A stretch of 24,178 bases of DNA from an uncultured Helcococcus sp. (GTDB lineage: Bacteria > Bacillota > Clostridia > Tissierellales > Peptoniphilaceae): positions 1 to 24,178 of the forward strand of contig CALAZW010000075.1 of the NCBI GenBank assembly GCA_937926545.1, in the 5' to 3' direction. Positions 14,964 through 22,625 of this stretch are shown here, piece after piece. Position 1 is the stretch's first letter. Each line of letters begins with the position of its first letter. Both the position numbers and the translations under genes were made by a program. The notes beneath the pieces were generated by a model. It saw only the letters and a list, made by a program, of their open reading frames with translations, had not been told where the DNA came from and ran no database searches.

Positions 14964-15626
14964 ATGAAAGAAAAAAAAGTATCGAGGATCATATTATATT
15001 TAGTTTTTGTAACTATAGCGGGTTTTGGAGCAGCTTTAACTATAAAAATGGCTATTGGCATGGGCCCATGGGATGCCTTGGGAAAAACAATGTCCAATAT
15101 AACATCAATTAAGGTTGGAACTATGGGAATCATCTTAAACTCCACATGCGTTTTATTACAGATATTGATAGAAAAAAGTAAATTTAGACCTTATAAATTA
15201 TTACAAGTTCCAGTAGCATTTATAAATGGATATATAATTAACTTTTTTTACTATAATATTTTGGGAGAATTAGCAATAGGGAGCTACTTTGTAAAACTGA
15301 TTGTATTTATATTGGGGATGATCGTTTTGGCCTTTGCTATTAGTGGAATTGTTGTATCTGATGTAATAATGTTTCCTTTAGAATCGTTATGTAGTGTTAT
15401 TTCTGACAGGACTGGAAAATTATTTCATAAAATAAGACAAAAAGTAGATGTTATAAGTATTGTTTTAACTTTTCTACTTATTTTCTTAACAAAGTCAGAA
15501 TATACTTTAAGAGAAGGAACTATAATATCTATGCTTATATTTGGACCTTTAATGGGAGTATTTATGCCTTTAATTAAGTCTCAGATAACTAAGTATGGAT
15601 TATTAGAGGAGGAATATGAAAAGTAA
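14964..15626 (+). CDS. YczE/YitT-like integral membrane protein
   Basis: A 220-residue protein with about five to six membrane segments. The first segment and loop contain GFGAALTIKMAIGMGPWDAL, the hallmark of YczE/YyaS-type proteins (G-x-G-x-A-L and G-x-x-P-W-D). The middle has GIVVSDVIMFPLESLC and the end has a positively charged loop before the last helix. The molecular function of the family is not established; transport or membrane regulation is often suggested. ATAAGGAG precedes ATG 14964. The end overlaps the lipoprotein gene by 11 nt, so the two are co-translated. Confidence 0.75.
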   Translation: MKEKKVSRIILYLVFVTIAGFGAALTIKMAIGMGPWDALGKTMSNITSIKVGTMGIILNSTCVLLQILIEKSKFRPYKLLQVPVAFINGYIINFFYYNILGELAIGSYFVKLIVFILGMIVLAFAISGIVVSDVIMFPLESLCSVISDRTGKLFHKIRQKVDVISIVLTFLLIFLTKSEYTLREGTIISMLIFGPLMGVFMPLIKSQITKYGLLEEEYEK

Positions 15627-16626
15627 GAGGTTTTATTATCTAGCCTTGTTTTTTATAAGCCTATTAGGACTTAGTGCCTGTTCAAGTAAACAATTAGCCA
15701 GTATTGAAAGCTGTGAGAATATAGACTCCTTAGACATGGAGGCAGATGAAAATCAAGTATTCTTTCAGGCCAAGGGCATGGATAAAATAAGTGTAGATGA
15801 TATAGAAGAACAAATGATAGCCAAGGAAGGTAAATTATATGAATCTCTTTTAAAACTCTTGAAGATAGACCAAGCTAATGGACTATACTTTATTGGAGAA
15901 GTAAGAGAAAAATATAAGGATGAAAACAGTGGTAAAATTGAGTTTACCATACCTGTTTACGGATATTCCAAGGCAAAAACGGAAAAAATAAGAGAAAATA
16001 TTCAGCCATTTGATGGCTTAGGCTTGAGAAAGCATATCCTTTTAGAGGGATTTAAAAATTCCAAGGATATTAACTTGGCCTATGACATAGAAGGGGAAAA
16101 AATTAATTTGGAGTTAAAGTTTCCCAAGGCTTTGAATATGGAAGAAGAAAGTCGATTTTTAGAGTCCTTGAGAAAGGACTTAATCGAAGACATACATAAA
16201 TTAGCATTGGAGAATGCTCAAAAAAGATTAAGTGATGAAAAAATTGTGTTCTCTGAGCCACTAGATCTAAGAAATAAGGGACTAATAAACTATTTCTTAG
16301 TAACCAATGAAAATAAGGCCTATATCGTTTCCCAAAGGGATATTAAACTTTTAAATGAAAATGAAAACTTAATTAAGTATGATTTTTATAAAATGGGAAG
16401 TGATAGGTATCTAATGATACTGTGGGATAGGGATAAGATCGATCCCAAAACCCAGCACTGTAACTTATACATGCTAAATGACAATGGTCTTAGTGAGTAT
16501 AAAAAGGCCAATTTATTGGATGCTAGACAGCTTAAGGGCGAAGAATTTGAAATTCAAGTTATTCGTAATGGTCAAGTGGAAACTTTAGTGGAAAACATTA
16601 ATGATATTTTCGCTTACCAATATTAG
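15616..16626 (+). CDS. Lipoprotein of unknown function
   Basis: A 336-residue protein with a clear lipoprotein signal: positively charged start, hydrophobic stretch 8-19 and lipobox L-S-A-C ending at C22, so the mature protein is lipid-anchored at the outer face of the membrane. I recognise no domain in the rest. It is mixed alpha/beta-like and lysine/glutamate-rich, with no obvious catalytic motif. AGGAGG (15606-15611) precedes ATG 15616, which lies inside the end of the YczE-like gene, suggesting functional coupling with that membrane protein (inference). Its stop codon overlaps the 5' arm of the following hairpin. Confidence 0.82.
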   Translation: MKSKRFYYLALFFISLLGLSACSSKQLASIESCENIDSLDMEADENQVFFQAKGMDKISVDDIEEQMIAKEGKLYESLLKLLKIDQANGLYFIGEVREKYKDENSGKIEFTIPVYGYSKAKTEKIRENIQPFDGLGLRKHILLEGFKNSKDINLAYDIEGEKINLELKFPKALNMEEESRFLESLRKDLIEDIHKLALENAQKRLSDEKIVFSEPLDLRNKGLINYFLVTNENKAYIVSQRDIKLLNENENLIKYDFYKMGSDRYLMILWDRDKIDPKTQHCNLYMLNDNGLSEYKKANLLDARQLKGEEFEIQVIRNGQVETLVENINDIFAYQY

Positions 16627-16650
16627 GACACTATTTTGTGTCCTTTTTTT
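16625..16650 (+). terminator. Hairpin with T-tract between lipoprotein and GNAT genes
   Basis: GGACAC (16626-16631) and GTGTCC (16638-16643) with a 6-nt loop; A16625-T16644 extends the stem. T-run to 16650. The 5' arm contains the last base of the lipoprotein stop codon (TAG 16624-16626) and the T-tract touches the next ribosome binding site. Confidence 0.8.
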
Positions 16651-16662
16651 ATGGAGGTAATT

Positions 16663-17085
16663 ATGATTAGAAGAATGAAAGATGGCGATATAAATCGAGT
16701 GATGGATATTTGGTTGGAATCAAACATAGATGCCCACCACTTCATAGAAGAATCCTATTGGAGGGATAACTATAGTTTGGTTTGCCAGGCCATACTGGAA
16801 AGTGAAGTATATGTTTATGAATATGAAGGAGAAATCCTAGGTTTTGCAGGAGTTACAAAGGACTATGTTTCAGGAATCTTTGTAGACTCTGATTTTAGGT
16901 CTATGGAGGTTGGCAAGAGATTAATCAATCACGTTAAAAACCTTCATTCCCAATTAGAACTTCATGTTTATGCTAAAAATGTTAAGGCCCTTCGTTTCTA
17001 TGAAAGAGAAGGCTTTATACTAGAAGAGTTTAGAATAGATAAGTCTACCAATGAGAAAGAGTGTTTGATGAAGTGGGCTAAATAG
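16663..17085 (+). CDS. GNAT family N-acetyltransferase
   Basis: A 140-residue single-domain GNAT protein. It starts MIRRMKDGDINRVMDIWLES, has the central strands VYVYEYEGEILGFAGV, then VSGIFVDSDFRSMEVGKRLI (the acetyl-CoA loop) and the closing YAKNVKALRFYEREGF motif typical of this family. The usual R-x-x-G-x-G pattern is here R-S-M-E-V-G, so the first glycine is replaced. It transfers acetyl from acetyl-CoA to an unknown amine. ATG 16663 is chosen because GGAGGTAA precedes it; the in-frame TTG/ATG positions upstream (from 16636) fall inside the terminator hairpin. No promoter fits between that hairpin and the gene, so transcription must come from upstream. Confidence 0.87.
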   Translation: MIRRMKDGDINRVMDIWLESNIDAHHFIEESYWRDNYSLVCQAILESEVYVYEYEGEILGFAGVTKDYVSGIFVDSDFRSMEVGKRLINHVKNLHSQLELHVYAKNVKALRFYEREGFILEEFRIDKSTNEKECLMKWAK

Positions 17086-17094
17086 GAGGTCAAA

Positions 17095-18048
17095 ATGAAG
17101 AACTATCTTACTGATGTGGAAGGCATTAAGGTGGGCCATGCCCAGTCCTATGATGCAATGACAGGCTGTAGTGTTATAATTTGTGAAAATGGTGCTACAG
17201 GTGGCCTAGATGTTAGAGGATCAGCTCCAGGAACTAGGGAAACAGATATTTTTAAGGCTGAAAAATTAGTTGATAAGGTCCATGCAGTGGTCTTGTCAGG
17301 AGGATCTGCCTTTGGCTTGGAAGCTTCAACGGGAGTGGCAAACTTTCTAGAAGAAAATAATATAGGATTTGACGTTGGAGTAACCAAGGTTCCCATAGTA
17401 AGTCAGGCTGTTTTATTTGACTTAATAATAGGGGATTACAAGGTGAGACCCGATAAGGAAATGGGTTATAGGGCAGCTAAAGCTGCATCAAGTGAGGAAG
17501 ACTCAAGGGGAAATGTTGGAGCTGGAACAGGAGCTACAGTAGGAAAGGCCCTAGGTCCTGATCTGGCCATGAAGGGTGGCTTGGGAAGTGCCAGTATAAA
17601 GGTTGGGGAGCTTGTGGTGGCAGCCCTAGTGGCAGTAAATGCTGTAGGTGATATTTATGAAAATAAAAAACAAATAGCTGGCCCCTATAATATAAAAGAA
17701 GAAAGACTTTATTCCACCATGGACTATATGAAGGCAAAACAAAATGAAATAGGTTTTTCCAATACTAATACGACCATAGGAGTAATTGCAACCAATGCTA
17801 GCTTAACTAAGCCTCAGGCAAACAAGGTTGCCCAGGTTGCCCATAATGGATATGCCAGGGCTATAAACCCAGTTCACACCATGAGTGATGGGGACAGTAT
17901 TTTTGCCATGGCTACAAATAAAATAGAAGCGAATATGGACTTGGTCAGTCAATTGGCAGCTGAGGTTATGGAGTTGGCCATAATAGATGGAATTAAAAAT
18001 GCCAAGTCCTATAAAAACAACCTATCTTGGCAAGAAATCAATAAATAG
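17095..18048 (+). CDS. P1 family peptidase (DmpA / S58, L-aminopeptidase or related amidase)
   Basis: A 317-residue protein of the DmpA/NylC N-terminal nucleophile family. Landmarks: LTDVEGIKVGHA (5-16), GLDVRGSAPGTRETD (37-51), VLSGGSAFGLEASTGV (66-81), GAGTGATVGK (142-151) and NTTIGVIATNASLTK (225-239). In the family the precursor self-cleaves before a Thr or Ser in the last motif; N225-T226 is the likely site, giving alpha and beta chains with T226 as nucleophile. Members cleave N-terminal residues from peptides or hydrolyse amides; the substrate is unknown. AGGAGG precedes ATG 17095, 9 nt after the GNAT stop, suggesting one operon. Confidence 0.9.
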   Translation: MKNYLTDVEGIKVGHAQSYDAMTGCSVIICENGATGGLDVRGSAPGTRETDIFKAEKLVDKVHAVVLSGGSAFGLEASTGVANFLEENNIGFDVGVTKVPIVSQAVLFDLIIGDYKVRPDKEMGYRAAKAASSEEDSRGNVGAGTGATVGKALGPDLAMKGGLGSASIKVGELVVAALVAVNAVGDIYENKKQIAGPYNIKEERLYSTMDYMKAKQNEIGFSNTNTTIGVIATNASLTKPQANKVAQVAHNGYARAINPVHTMSDGDSIFAMATNKIEANMDLVSQLAAEVMELAIIDGIKNAKSYKNNLSWQEINK

Positions 18049-18099
18049 ACTAGTTAAATAAGGATTATGTGTTAAAATATAGGTAGAGATAGTTATATC

Positions 18100-18128
18100 T
18101 TGTAAAATCTTATTTAGTATGTTAAACT
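18100..18128 (+). promoter_or_regulatory. Candidate rpsB promoter
   Basis: TTGTAA (18100-18105), 17-nt spacer, TAAACT (18123-18128) with TG one base before it (TGtTAAACT). A second extended -10, TGTTAAAAT (18070-18078), is a possible alternative upstream start. Confidence 0.55.
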
Positions 18129-18159
18129 ATACTAGGTAAAAATATTACTAAATTATTCA

Positions 18160-18212
18160 CATCTTTGAATTATTGCCTGTGTGCCTTAGGTCTGGCAATT
18201 TTGAAAAAGATG
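18160..18212 (+). ncRNA. Structured leader of rpsB, possible S2 autoregulatory element
   Basis: Two nested stems: CATCTTT (18160-18166) with AAAGATG (18206-18212), and inside ATTGCC (18172-18177) with GGCAAT (18194-18199), enclosing the loop TGTGTGCCTTAGGTCT. It ends about 12 nt before the rpsB AGGAGG-like site (CGGAGG, 18225-18230). Ribosomal protein leaders that bind their own product are well known; this assignment is inferred from position and foldability only. Confidence 0.5.
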
Positions 18213-18237
18213 GAAGAAAAAACACGGAGGAAAAGAA

Positions 18238-19029
18238 ATGTCAGTAATTTCAATGAAAGCCCTATTAGAGGCAGGAGTTCATTTTGGACATCAAACAAGA
18301 AGATGGAATCCAAAAATGGAAAAATTTATATTCACATCAAGAAATGGTATTCATATCATTGACCTACAAAAAACTATTAAGAAGGTAGACGAAGCTTATG
18401 ATGCAATAAGAGAAGTTGCAGCTGAAGGCGGAAACGTACTTTTTGTAGGAACTAAAAAACAAGCACAAGATGCTATTGAACAAGAAGCTAAAAGATGTGG
18501 TCAATACTATGTAAGCCAAAGATGGTTAGGTGGTATGTTAACAAACCACAAGACAATTAGTAAATCAATCAACAGATTAAGAGAAATCGAAACTATGTCA
18601 GAAGATGGAACATTCGATTTACTACCTAAAAAAGAAGTTAATCAATTAGAATTAGAATTAGAAAGATTAGAAAAATTCTTAGGTGGTATTAAAGATATGC
18701 CAGGACTACCAGACATCATGTTCGTAGTTGACCCTAAAAAAGAAGCTATCGCAGTTAACGAAGCTCATAAATTAGGAATCCCAGTTGTTGGTATCGTTGA
18801 TACAAACTGTGATCCAGATGAATTAGATTTCCCAATTCCAGGAAACGATGACGCTATAAGAGCGGTTAAGTTAATCACTGGTGCAATGGCTAACGCAGTT
18901 ATTGAAGGAAAACAAGGTGAACAAAACGAAGCAGCTGAAGAAGCAGTAGTAGTTGAAGAAGAAAAAGCTGAAGCTGTTGAAGTTAACGCTGAAGTAGTTG
19001 AAGAATTAAAAGAAGAAATCGAAAAATAG
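18238..19029 (+). CDS. rpsB: 30S ribosomal protein S2
   Basis: A 263-residue S2. The start MSVISMKALLEAGVHFGHQT and RRWNPKM are diagnostic, followed by RWLGGMLTNHKTI and the PIPGNDDAIRAVKL motif. It binds the small subunit between head and body. The C-terminal ~40 residues are an acidic, glutamate-rich tail, a common variable extension. Codon use here (more AAC, ATC, GAC, TTC) differs from the surrounding genes and fits very high expression, not transfer. CGGAGG precedes ATG 18238, and a structured leader lies upstream. First gene of the rpsB-tsf-pyrH-frr cluster. Confidence 0.98.
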   Translation: MSVISMKALLEAGVHFGHQTRRWNPKMEKFIFTSRNGIHIIDLQKTIKKVDEAYDAIREVAAEGGNVLFVGTKKQAQDAIEQEAKRCGQYYVSQRWLGGMLTNHKTISKSINRLREIETMSEDGTFDLLPKKEVNQLELELERLEKFLGGIKDMPGLPDIMFVVDPKKEAIAVNEAHKLGIPVVGIVDTNCDPDELDFPIPGNDDAIRAVKLITGAMANAVIEGKQGEQNEAAEEAVVVEEEKAEAVEVNAEVVEELKEEIEK

Positions 19030-19048
19030 TAAAATATAAATAGAAGAT

Positions 19049-19083
19049 AAGGTAGGTAGTAGAACGTTCTACTTACTTACCTT
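19049..19083 (+). terminator. Long hairpin between rpsB and tsf (attenuator or processing site)
   Basis: AAGGTAGGTAGTAGAA (19049-19064) folds with TTCTACTTACTTACCTT (19067-19083), about 15 pairs with one bulged T and a very tight loop. The T-tract is poor (TTTATT), so partial termination or RNA processing is more likely than a full stop. Confidence 0.6.
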
Positions 19084-19102
19084 TATTAATATGGAGGTAA
19101 AA

Positions 19103-19771
19103 ATGGCAATTAAAGCAAGTGACGTAAAAGAATTAAGAGATATGACTGGTGCGGGTATGATGGACTGTAAAAAAGCCTTAGTAGAAACTGATGGTGATTT
19201 AGACAAGGCCGTTGAGTTTTTAAGAGAACAAGGTTTAGCTAAAACAGCTAAAAAAGCTGGTAGAATTACAGCTGAAGGTTTAGTTGATTCATATATCCAC
19301 GGTGGTAGAATTGGTGCTATCGTTGAAGTTAACTCTGAAACAGACTTCGTAGCTAAAAACGAAGACTTTAAGGATTTCGTAAAAGACATCTGTATGCAAG
19401 TTGCAGCAGCTAATCCTAAGTATGTTTCAAGAGATGAAGTTCCAGCTGAAGAAATAGAACACGAAAGAGAAATTCTATTACAACAAGCTATCAACGAAGG
19501 AAACCCTAACTTAGATGAAGAAAAACAAAAAATGATTGCTTCTAAAAAAGTTGAAGGTAGATTAAATAAACACTATGCTGAAATTTGTTTATTAGAACAA
19601 CCATTTATTAAAGATCCAGACGTAACTATCGAAGAACTGTTAAAAGAAAAAGTTGCTAAAATTGGAGAAAATATTGTAATTAGAAGATTCTCAAGATTCG
19701 AAGTTGGAGAAGGCTTAGAAAAAAGAGAAGAAGACTTCGCAGCAGAAGTTGCAAGTCAAATTAACGGTTAA
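19103..19771 (+). CDS. tsf: Elongation factor Ts
   Basis: A 222-residue EF-Ts of the short type seen in many anaerobic Firmicutes. It opens MAIKASDVKELRDMTGAGMM followed by DCKKAL, the N-terminal UBA-like domain, then VNSETDFVAKNEDF, the core motif that inserts into EF-Tu. The C-terminal module ends with IGENIVIRRFSRFEVGEG. It is the nucleotide exchange factor of EF-Tu. GGAGGT (19093-19098) sets the start at ATG 19103; the in-frame ATG at 19091 overlaps that site. Codon use is like rpsB, consistent with high expression. A hairpin lies on each side of the gene. Confidence 0.97.
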   Translation: MAIKASDVKELRDMTGAGMMDCKKALVETDGDLDKAVEFLREQGLAKTAKKAGRITAEGLVDSYIHGGRIGAIVEVNSETDFVAKNEDFKDFVKDICMQVAAANPKYVSRDEVPAEEIEHEREILLQQAINEGNPNLDEEKQKMIASKKVEGRLNKHYAEICLLEQPFIKDPDVTIEELLKEKVAKIGENIVIRRFSRFEVGEGLEKREEDFAAEVASQING

Positions 19772-19785
19772 TAATTACTATCAAT

Positions 19786-19813
19786 AAAGAGGACAATTTT
19801 TTTGTTCTCTTTT
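19786..19813 (+). terminator. Hairpin between tsf and pyrH
   Basis: AAAGAGGACAA (19786-19796) with TTGTTCTCTTT (19802-19812), 11 pairs including one G-U, 5-nt T loop, short T-tract. It ends 8 nt before the pyrH ribosome binding site, so it probably reduces rather than blocks read-through. Confidence 0.7.
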
Positions 19814-19830
19814 ATAATATGGGGAGAGAT

Positions 19831-20541
19831 ATGTTTACGAATAAAAGGGTGTTAATAAAATTAAGCGGAGAAGCATTAGCTGGAAAAAACAGATTCGGAT
19901 TGGATGATGAAACAATCGATGGAATCTGTCAAGAAATAAAAAATGCACATGATTTAGGAGCTGAGATAGGTATAGTTGTTGGTGGTGGTAACTTCTGGAG
20001 AGGAAGATCATCTGCTAACATAGATAGGTCAGCTTCAGATAGTATGGGTATGTTGGGAACGGTAATCAATGCATTAAGAGTTCAAGCATCTCTAGAAAAC
20101 TTAGGTATAGAGACTAGAGTACAAACAGCTATTAGTATGCCTGAAGTTGCTGAGCCATTTATTGTAAGAAGAGCCATTAGACATATTGAAAAAGGTAGAA
20201 TAGTAATTTTTGCAGCAGGAACAGGACTTCCATATTTTTCAACAGATACCACATCTGCCCTAAGAGCCTTGGAAATTAAGGCTGACTGTATTTTACTAGG
20301 AAAAACAGGCACAGATGGTATTTATGACAAAGACCCTAATAAATTTGATGATGCAGTAAAATTTGAACATTTAACTTATCAAGAAATCCTTACCCTTCAA
20401 TTGGGAGTAATGGATGCTACTGCCACATCATTATGCATGGATAATAATATGCCTTTAGTAGTATTTGGTATTGATGAGCCATCAAACCTGGTACAAGTTA
20501 TTAAAGGTGAAAAAATTGGAACAATCGTAGAGGGGGAATAA
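19831..20541 (+). CDS. pyrH: Uridylate kinase (UMP kinase)
   Basis: A 236-residue amino acid kinase family member: KRVLIKLSGEALAG (5-18), GIVVGGGNFWRGR with the phosphate-binding GGGN, DSMGMLGTVINALRVQ, and FAAGTGLPYFSTDTTSALRA. It phosphorylates UMP to UDP and is hexameric and allosteric in bacteria. ATG 19831 is chosen because GGGGAGA (19821-19827) precedes it; the ATG at 19819 overlaps that site. The usual MAKNGVDGVY motif reads LGKTGTDGIY here, a mild variation. The gene is followed by frr after 1 nt. Confidence 0.97.
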   Translation: MFTNKRVLIKLSGEALAGKNRFGLDDETIDGICQEIKNAHDLGAEIGIVVGGGNFWRGRSSANIDRSASDSMGMLGTVINALRVQASLENLGIETRVQTAISMPEVAEPFIVRRAIRHIEKGRIVIFAAGTGLPYFSTDTTSALRALEIKADCILLGKTGTDGIYDKDPNKFDDAVKFEHLTYQEILTLQLGVMDATATSLCMDNNMPLVVFGIDEPSNLVQVIKGEKIGTIVEGE

Positions 20542-20542
20542 T

Positions 20543-21100
20543 ATGTATTCAGACGTAATTAAAGACGCAAAATCAAAAATGGAAAATCATTTAGAAGGAT
20601 TTGAAGACAACCTATCAATGATCCGTGCGGGAAGAGCAAACCCAGCATTAGTTGAAAATTTAATTTTTAGTTATTATGGTGTTGATACACCTATAAAGCA
20701 AGCTGCTACTATAACTGTACCAGAGGCTAGATTATTAGTTATTCAGCCATGGGATGCTTCAGCTTTAAAGGAAATTGAAAAGACAATAATAGCATCTGAT
20801 TTGGGAATAACTCCATCAAATGATGGTAAATTAATCAGACTTCCATTCCCAGCCCTAACTGAAGAAAGAAGAAAAGAGTTAGTTAAGGAAGTTAGAAAAA
20901 GATCTGAACAATCTAAAATTGGTATCAGAAATATTCGTAGAGATATGATGGACGATATAAAGAAACTTGAAAAAAGTGGAGACATATCTGAAGATGAACA
21001 AAGAGTAGCTGAAGAAGATGCTCAAAAGTTAACAGATAATTATATTGACCAAATAGATAAAATAACAGATAGTAAAGAAAAAGAATTATTAGAAATATAA
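20543..21100 (+). CDS. frr: Ribosome recycling factor
   Basis: A 185-residue RRF, the standard length. Motifs: IRAGRANPALVENL (27-40), YYGVDTPIKQAATITVPE, LLVIQPWDASALKEIEK and IRLPFPALTEERRKELVKEV, then a long charged helix to the end. With EF-G it splits post-termination ribosomes. Its ATG lies 1 nt after the pyrH stop, with GAGGGGG as ribosome binding site inside pyrH, so translation is coupled. Confidence 0.98.
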   Translation: MYSDVIKDAKSKMENHLEGFEDNLSMIRAGRANPALVENLIFSYYGVDTPIKQAATITVPEARLLVIQPWDASALKEIEKTIIASDLGITPSNDGKLIRLPFPALTEERRKELVKEVRKRSEQSKIGIRNIRRDMMDDIKKLEKSGDISEDEQRVAEEDAQKLTDNYIDQIDKITDSKEKELLEI

Positions 21101-21112
21101 GTGGGTAAGCAT

Positions 21113-21850
21113 ATGGATGAAAATAAATTAATCAACTTAGTAAAGGAAAAGGGACCTAACCATATAGCCATCATCTTAGATGGTAATGGCAGGTGGGCTA
21201 AAAAGCGAGGACTATCTAGGAACAAGGGGCATAAGGAAGGCTCAGAAAGGGTTATAGATATTACCGAGTACCTGGATGACTTGGGGGTTAAGTATTTGAG
21301 TCTATATGCTTTTTCTACAGAAAATTGGAAAAGACCTGAAGATGAAGTCAATGGTATTATGAAACTATTAAATTCTTTTATCAGCAATGAACTTGATAGG
21401 CTTCATAAAAAAAATGTAAAACTTCAAATCATGGGAGATATATCAAAACTTCCCTACATAAATAGGACTGCAGTTAATCATGCAGTTAAGAAAACCAAAG
21501 ATAATACTGGTTTAGTCTTAAACATTGGTTTGAACTATGGAGGTAGGGCTGAAATGGTCATGGCTGTCAAGGATATAGCCAGGATGGTTTCGACTGGAGA
21601 CTTGGATGTGGAGGCTATAGATGAAGCTAGTATTTCATCAAGTCTTTATACCCACAATTTACCTGACCCAGATCTTTTAATTAGAACGGGTGGGGAGTTT
21701 AGAGTATCGAATTTTATGATCTATCAATTAGCCTATACTGAGTTTTATTTTACAGATGTCCTATGGCCAGACTTCGATAGAGAAGAAATGGATAGGGCCT
21801 TGGCTGATTATTTCGATAGAGATAGAAGGTTTGGTGGAGTAAATGAATGA
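21113..21850 (+). CDS. uppS: Isoprenyl (undecaprenyl) diphosphate synthase
   Basis: A 245-residue cis-prenyltransferase. Motifs: HIAIILDGNGRWAKKRG (17-33) with catalytic D23, GHKEGSERV, LSLYAFSTENWKRP, and the C-terminal LLIRTGGEFRVSNFMIYQLA with WPDF. RTSGE reads RTGGE, which occurs in the family. It makes the undecaprenyl diphosphate carrier for peptidoglycan at the membrane. The start is uncertain: ATG 21113 has only a weak site (GTGGGT), and GTG 21101 directly after the frr stop has none. It overlaps cdsA by 8 nt. Confidence 0.95.
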   Translation: MDENKLINLVKEKGPNHIAIILDGNGRWAKKRGLSRNKGHKEGSERVIDITEYLDDLGVKYLSLYAFSTENWKRPEDEVNGIMKLLNSFISNELDRLHKKNVKLQIMGDISKLPYINRTAVNHAVKKTKDNTGLVLNIGLNYGGRAEMVMAVKDIARMVSTGDLDVEAIDEASISSSLYTHNLPDPDLLIRTGGEFRVSNFMIYQLAYTEFYFTDVLWPDFDREEMDRALADYFDRDRRFGGVNE

Positions 21851-22616
21851 TTTAGGCAAGAGAAGCTTAATGGCAGTAGTCATAATAGCCATGGTTTTAT
21901 CCATGATATTTATTAATGACTATACTCTTTTGGCTGGTGTTTTGTTTTTATCATCAATAGCTATTTATGAATTAATTAAAGTGTTTAAAAAGATGGATTA
22001 TAAACCAAGCCTTATCTTGGCAGAAATCTTTAATCTTCTTGTGGTTTTTTTAGCTTTTAAAGAAAAAACCGAATTAATTCTAATTTCTTTTTCCATATAT
22101 AGCTTGATGATGTTTATGCTAAGCACTTTAAAGGAAGATTTGGAATTTAAGGATATTTTACCTAATATTTTTATATCTATATATATAAGTTTGACATATA
22201 GTTTCCTTATAAGAATGAGCTCTAGAGAATATATTTTATATATATTTGGAATAGCAGCTGCAACAGATACCTTTGCTTATTTTGCGGGTAACTTATTTGG
22301 AAAGAGAAAGTTAATTCCTAGATTATCACCTAATAAAACCATAGAAGGTTCACTGGGTGGGATTTTGGGAGCTGTAATATTTACTTTAGCTTTCAATCTT
22401 GTATTTAAAATTGAACAAAATATACTTTTATACATAATGGGAATTATAGCATCAATATTATGTCAAATAGGGGATTTAAGTGCGTCCTATTTAAAGAGAT
22501 TATCCAAGGTTAAGGACTTTGGTAGTATCTTTAGAGCACATGGGGGAGTCATGGATAGATTTGATTCTCTAGTACTTATCACTCCTTTGGTGTTCTTAAT
22601 TACACAATACTTATAA
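21843..22616 (+). CDS. cdsA: Phosphatidate cytidylyltransferase (CDP-diacylglycerol synthase)
   Basis: A 257-residue membrane protein with about seven hydrophobic segments. The C-terminal signature runs DLSASYLKRLSKVKDFG, then the short motif FRAHGGVMDRFDSL, which in most members reads PGHGG-x-x-DR-x-DS; here PG is RA. The catalytic-type HGG...DR.DS core is kept. It forms CDP-diacylglycerol from phosphatidate and CTP. The N-terminal half also has the SPNKTIEGSLGGILGA motif. GGTGGAG inside uppS is the ribosome binding site. The cluster next to it usually holds dxr, which is absent here. Confidence 0.94.
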   Translation: MNDLGKRSLMAVVIIAMVLSMIFINDYTLLAGVLFLSSIAIYELIKVFKKMDYKPSLILAEIFNLLVVFLAFKEKTELILISFSIYSLMMFMLSTLKEDLEFKDILPNIFISIYISLTYSFLIRMSSREYILYIFGIAAATDTFAYFAGNLFGKRKLIPRLSPNKTIEGSLGGILGAVIFTLAFNLVFKIEQNILLYIMGIIASILCQIGDLSASYLKRLSKVKDFGSIFRAHGGVMDRFDSLVLITPLVFLITQYL

Positions 22617-22625
22617 GAGGTGAAT

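Noticed and set aside
18165..18362. 65-residue open frame over the rpsB leader and start
   Set aside because: It overlaps the rpsB start in another frame, lacks a ribosome binding site, and its second half is rpsB coding DNA read out of frame.
18238..19771. Different codon use of rpsB and tsf as a sign of horizontal transfer
   Set aside because: Both are core genes in their usual order, and the bias fits high expression.
19813..19818. TATAAT box as a pyrH promoter
   Set aside because: Transcription would start inside the pyrH ribosome binding site, and no -35 is visible; it is part of the hairpin's tail.
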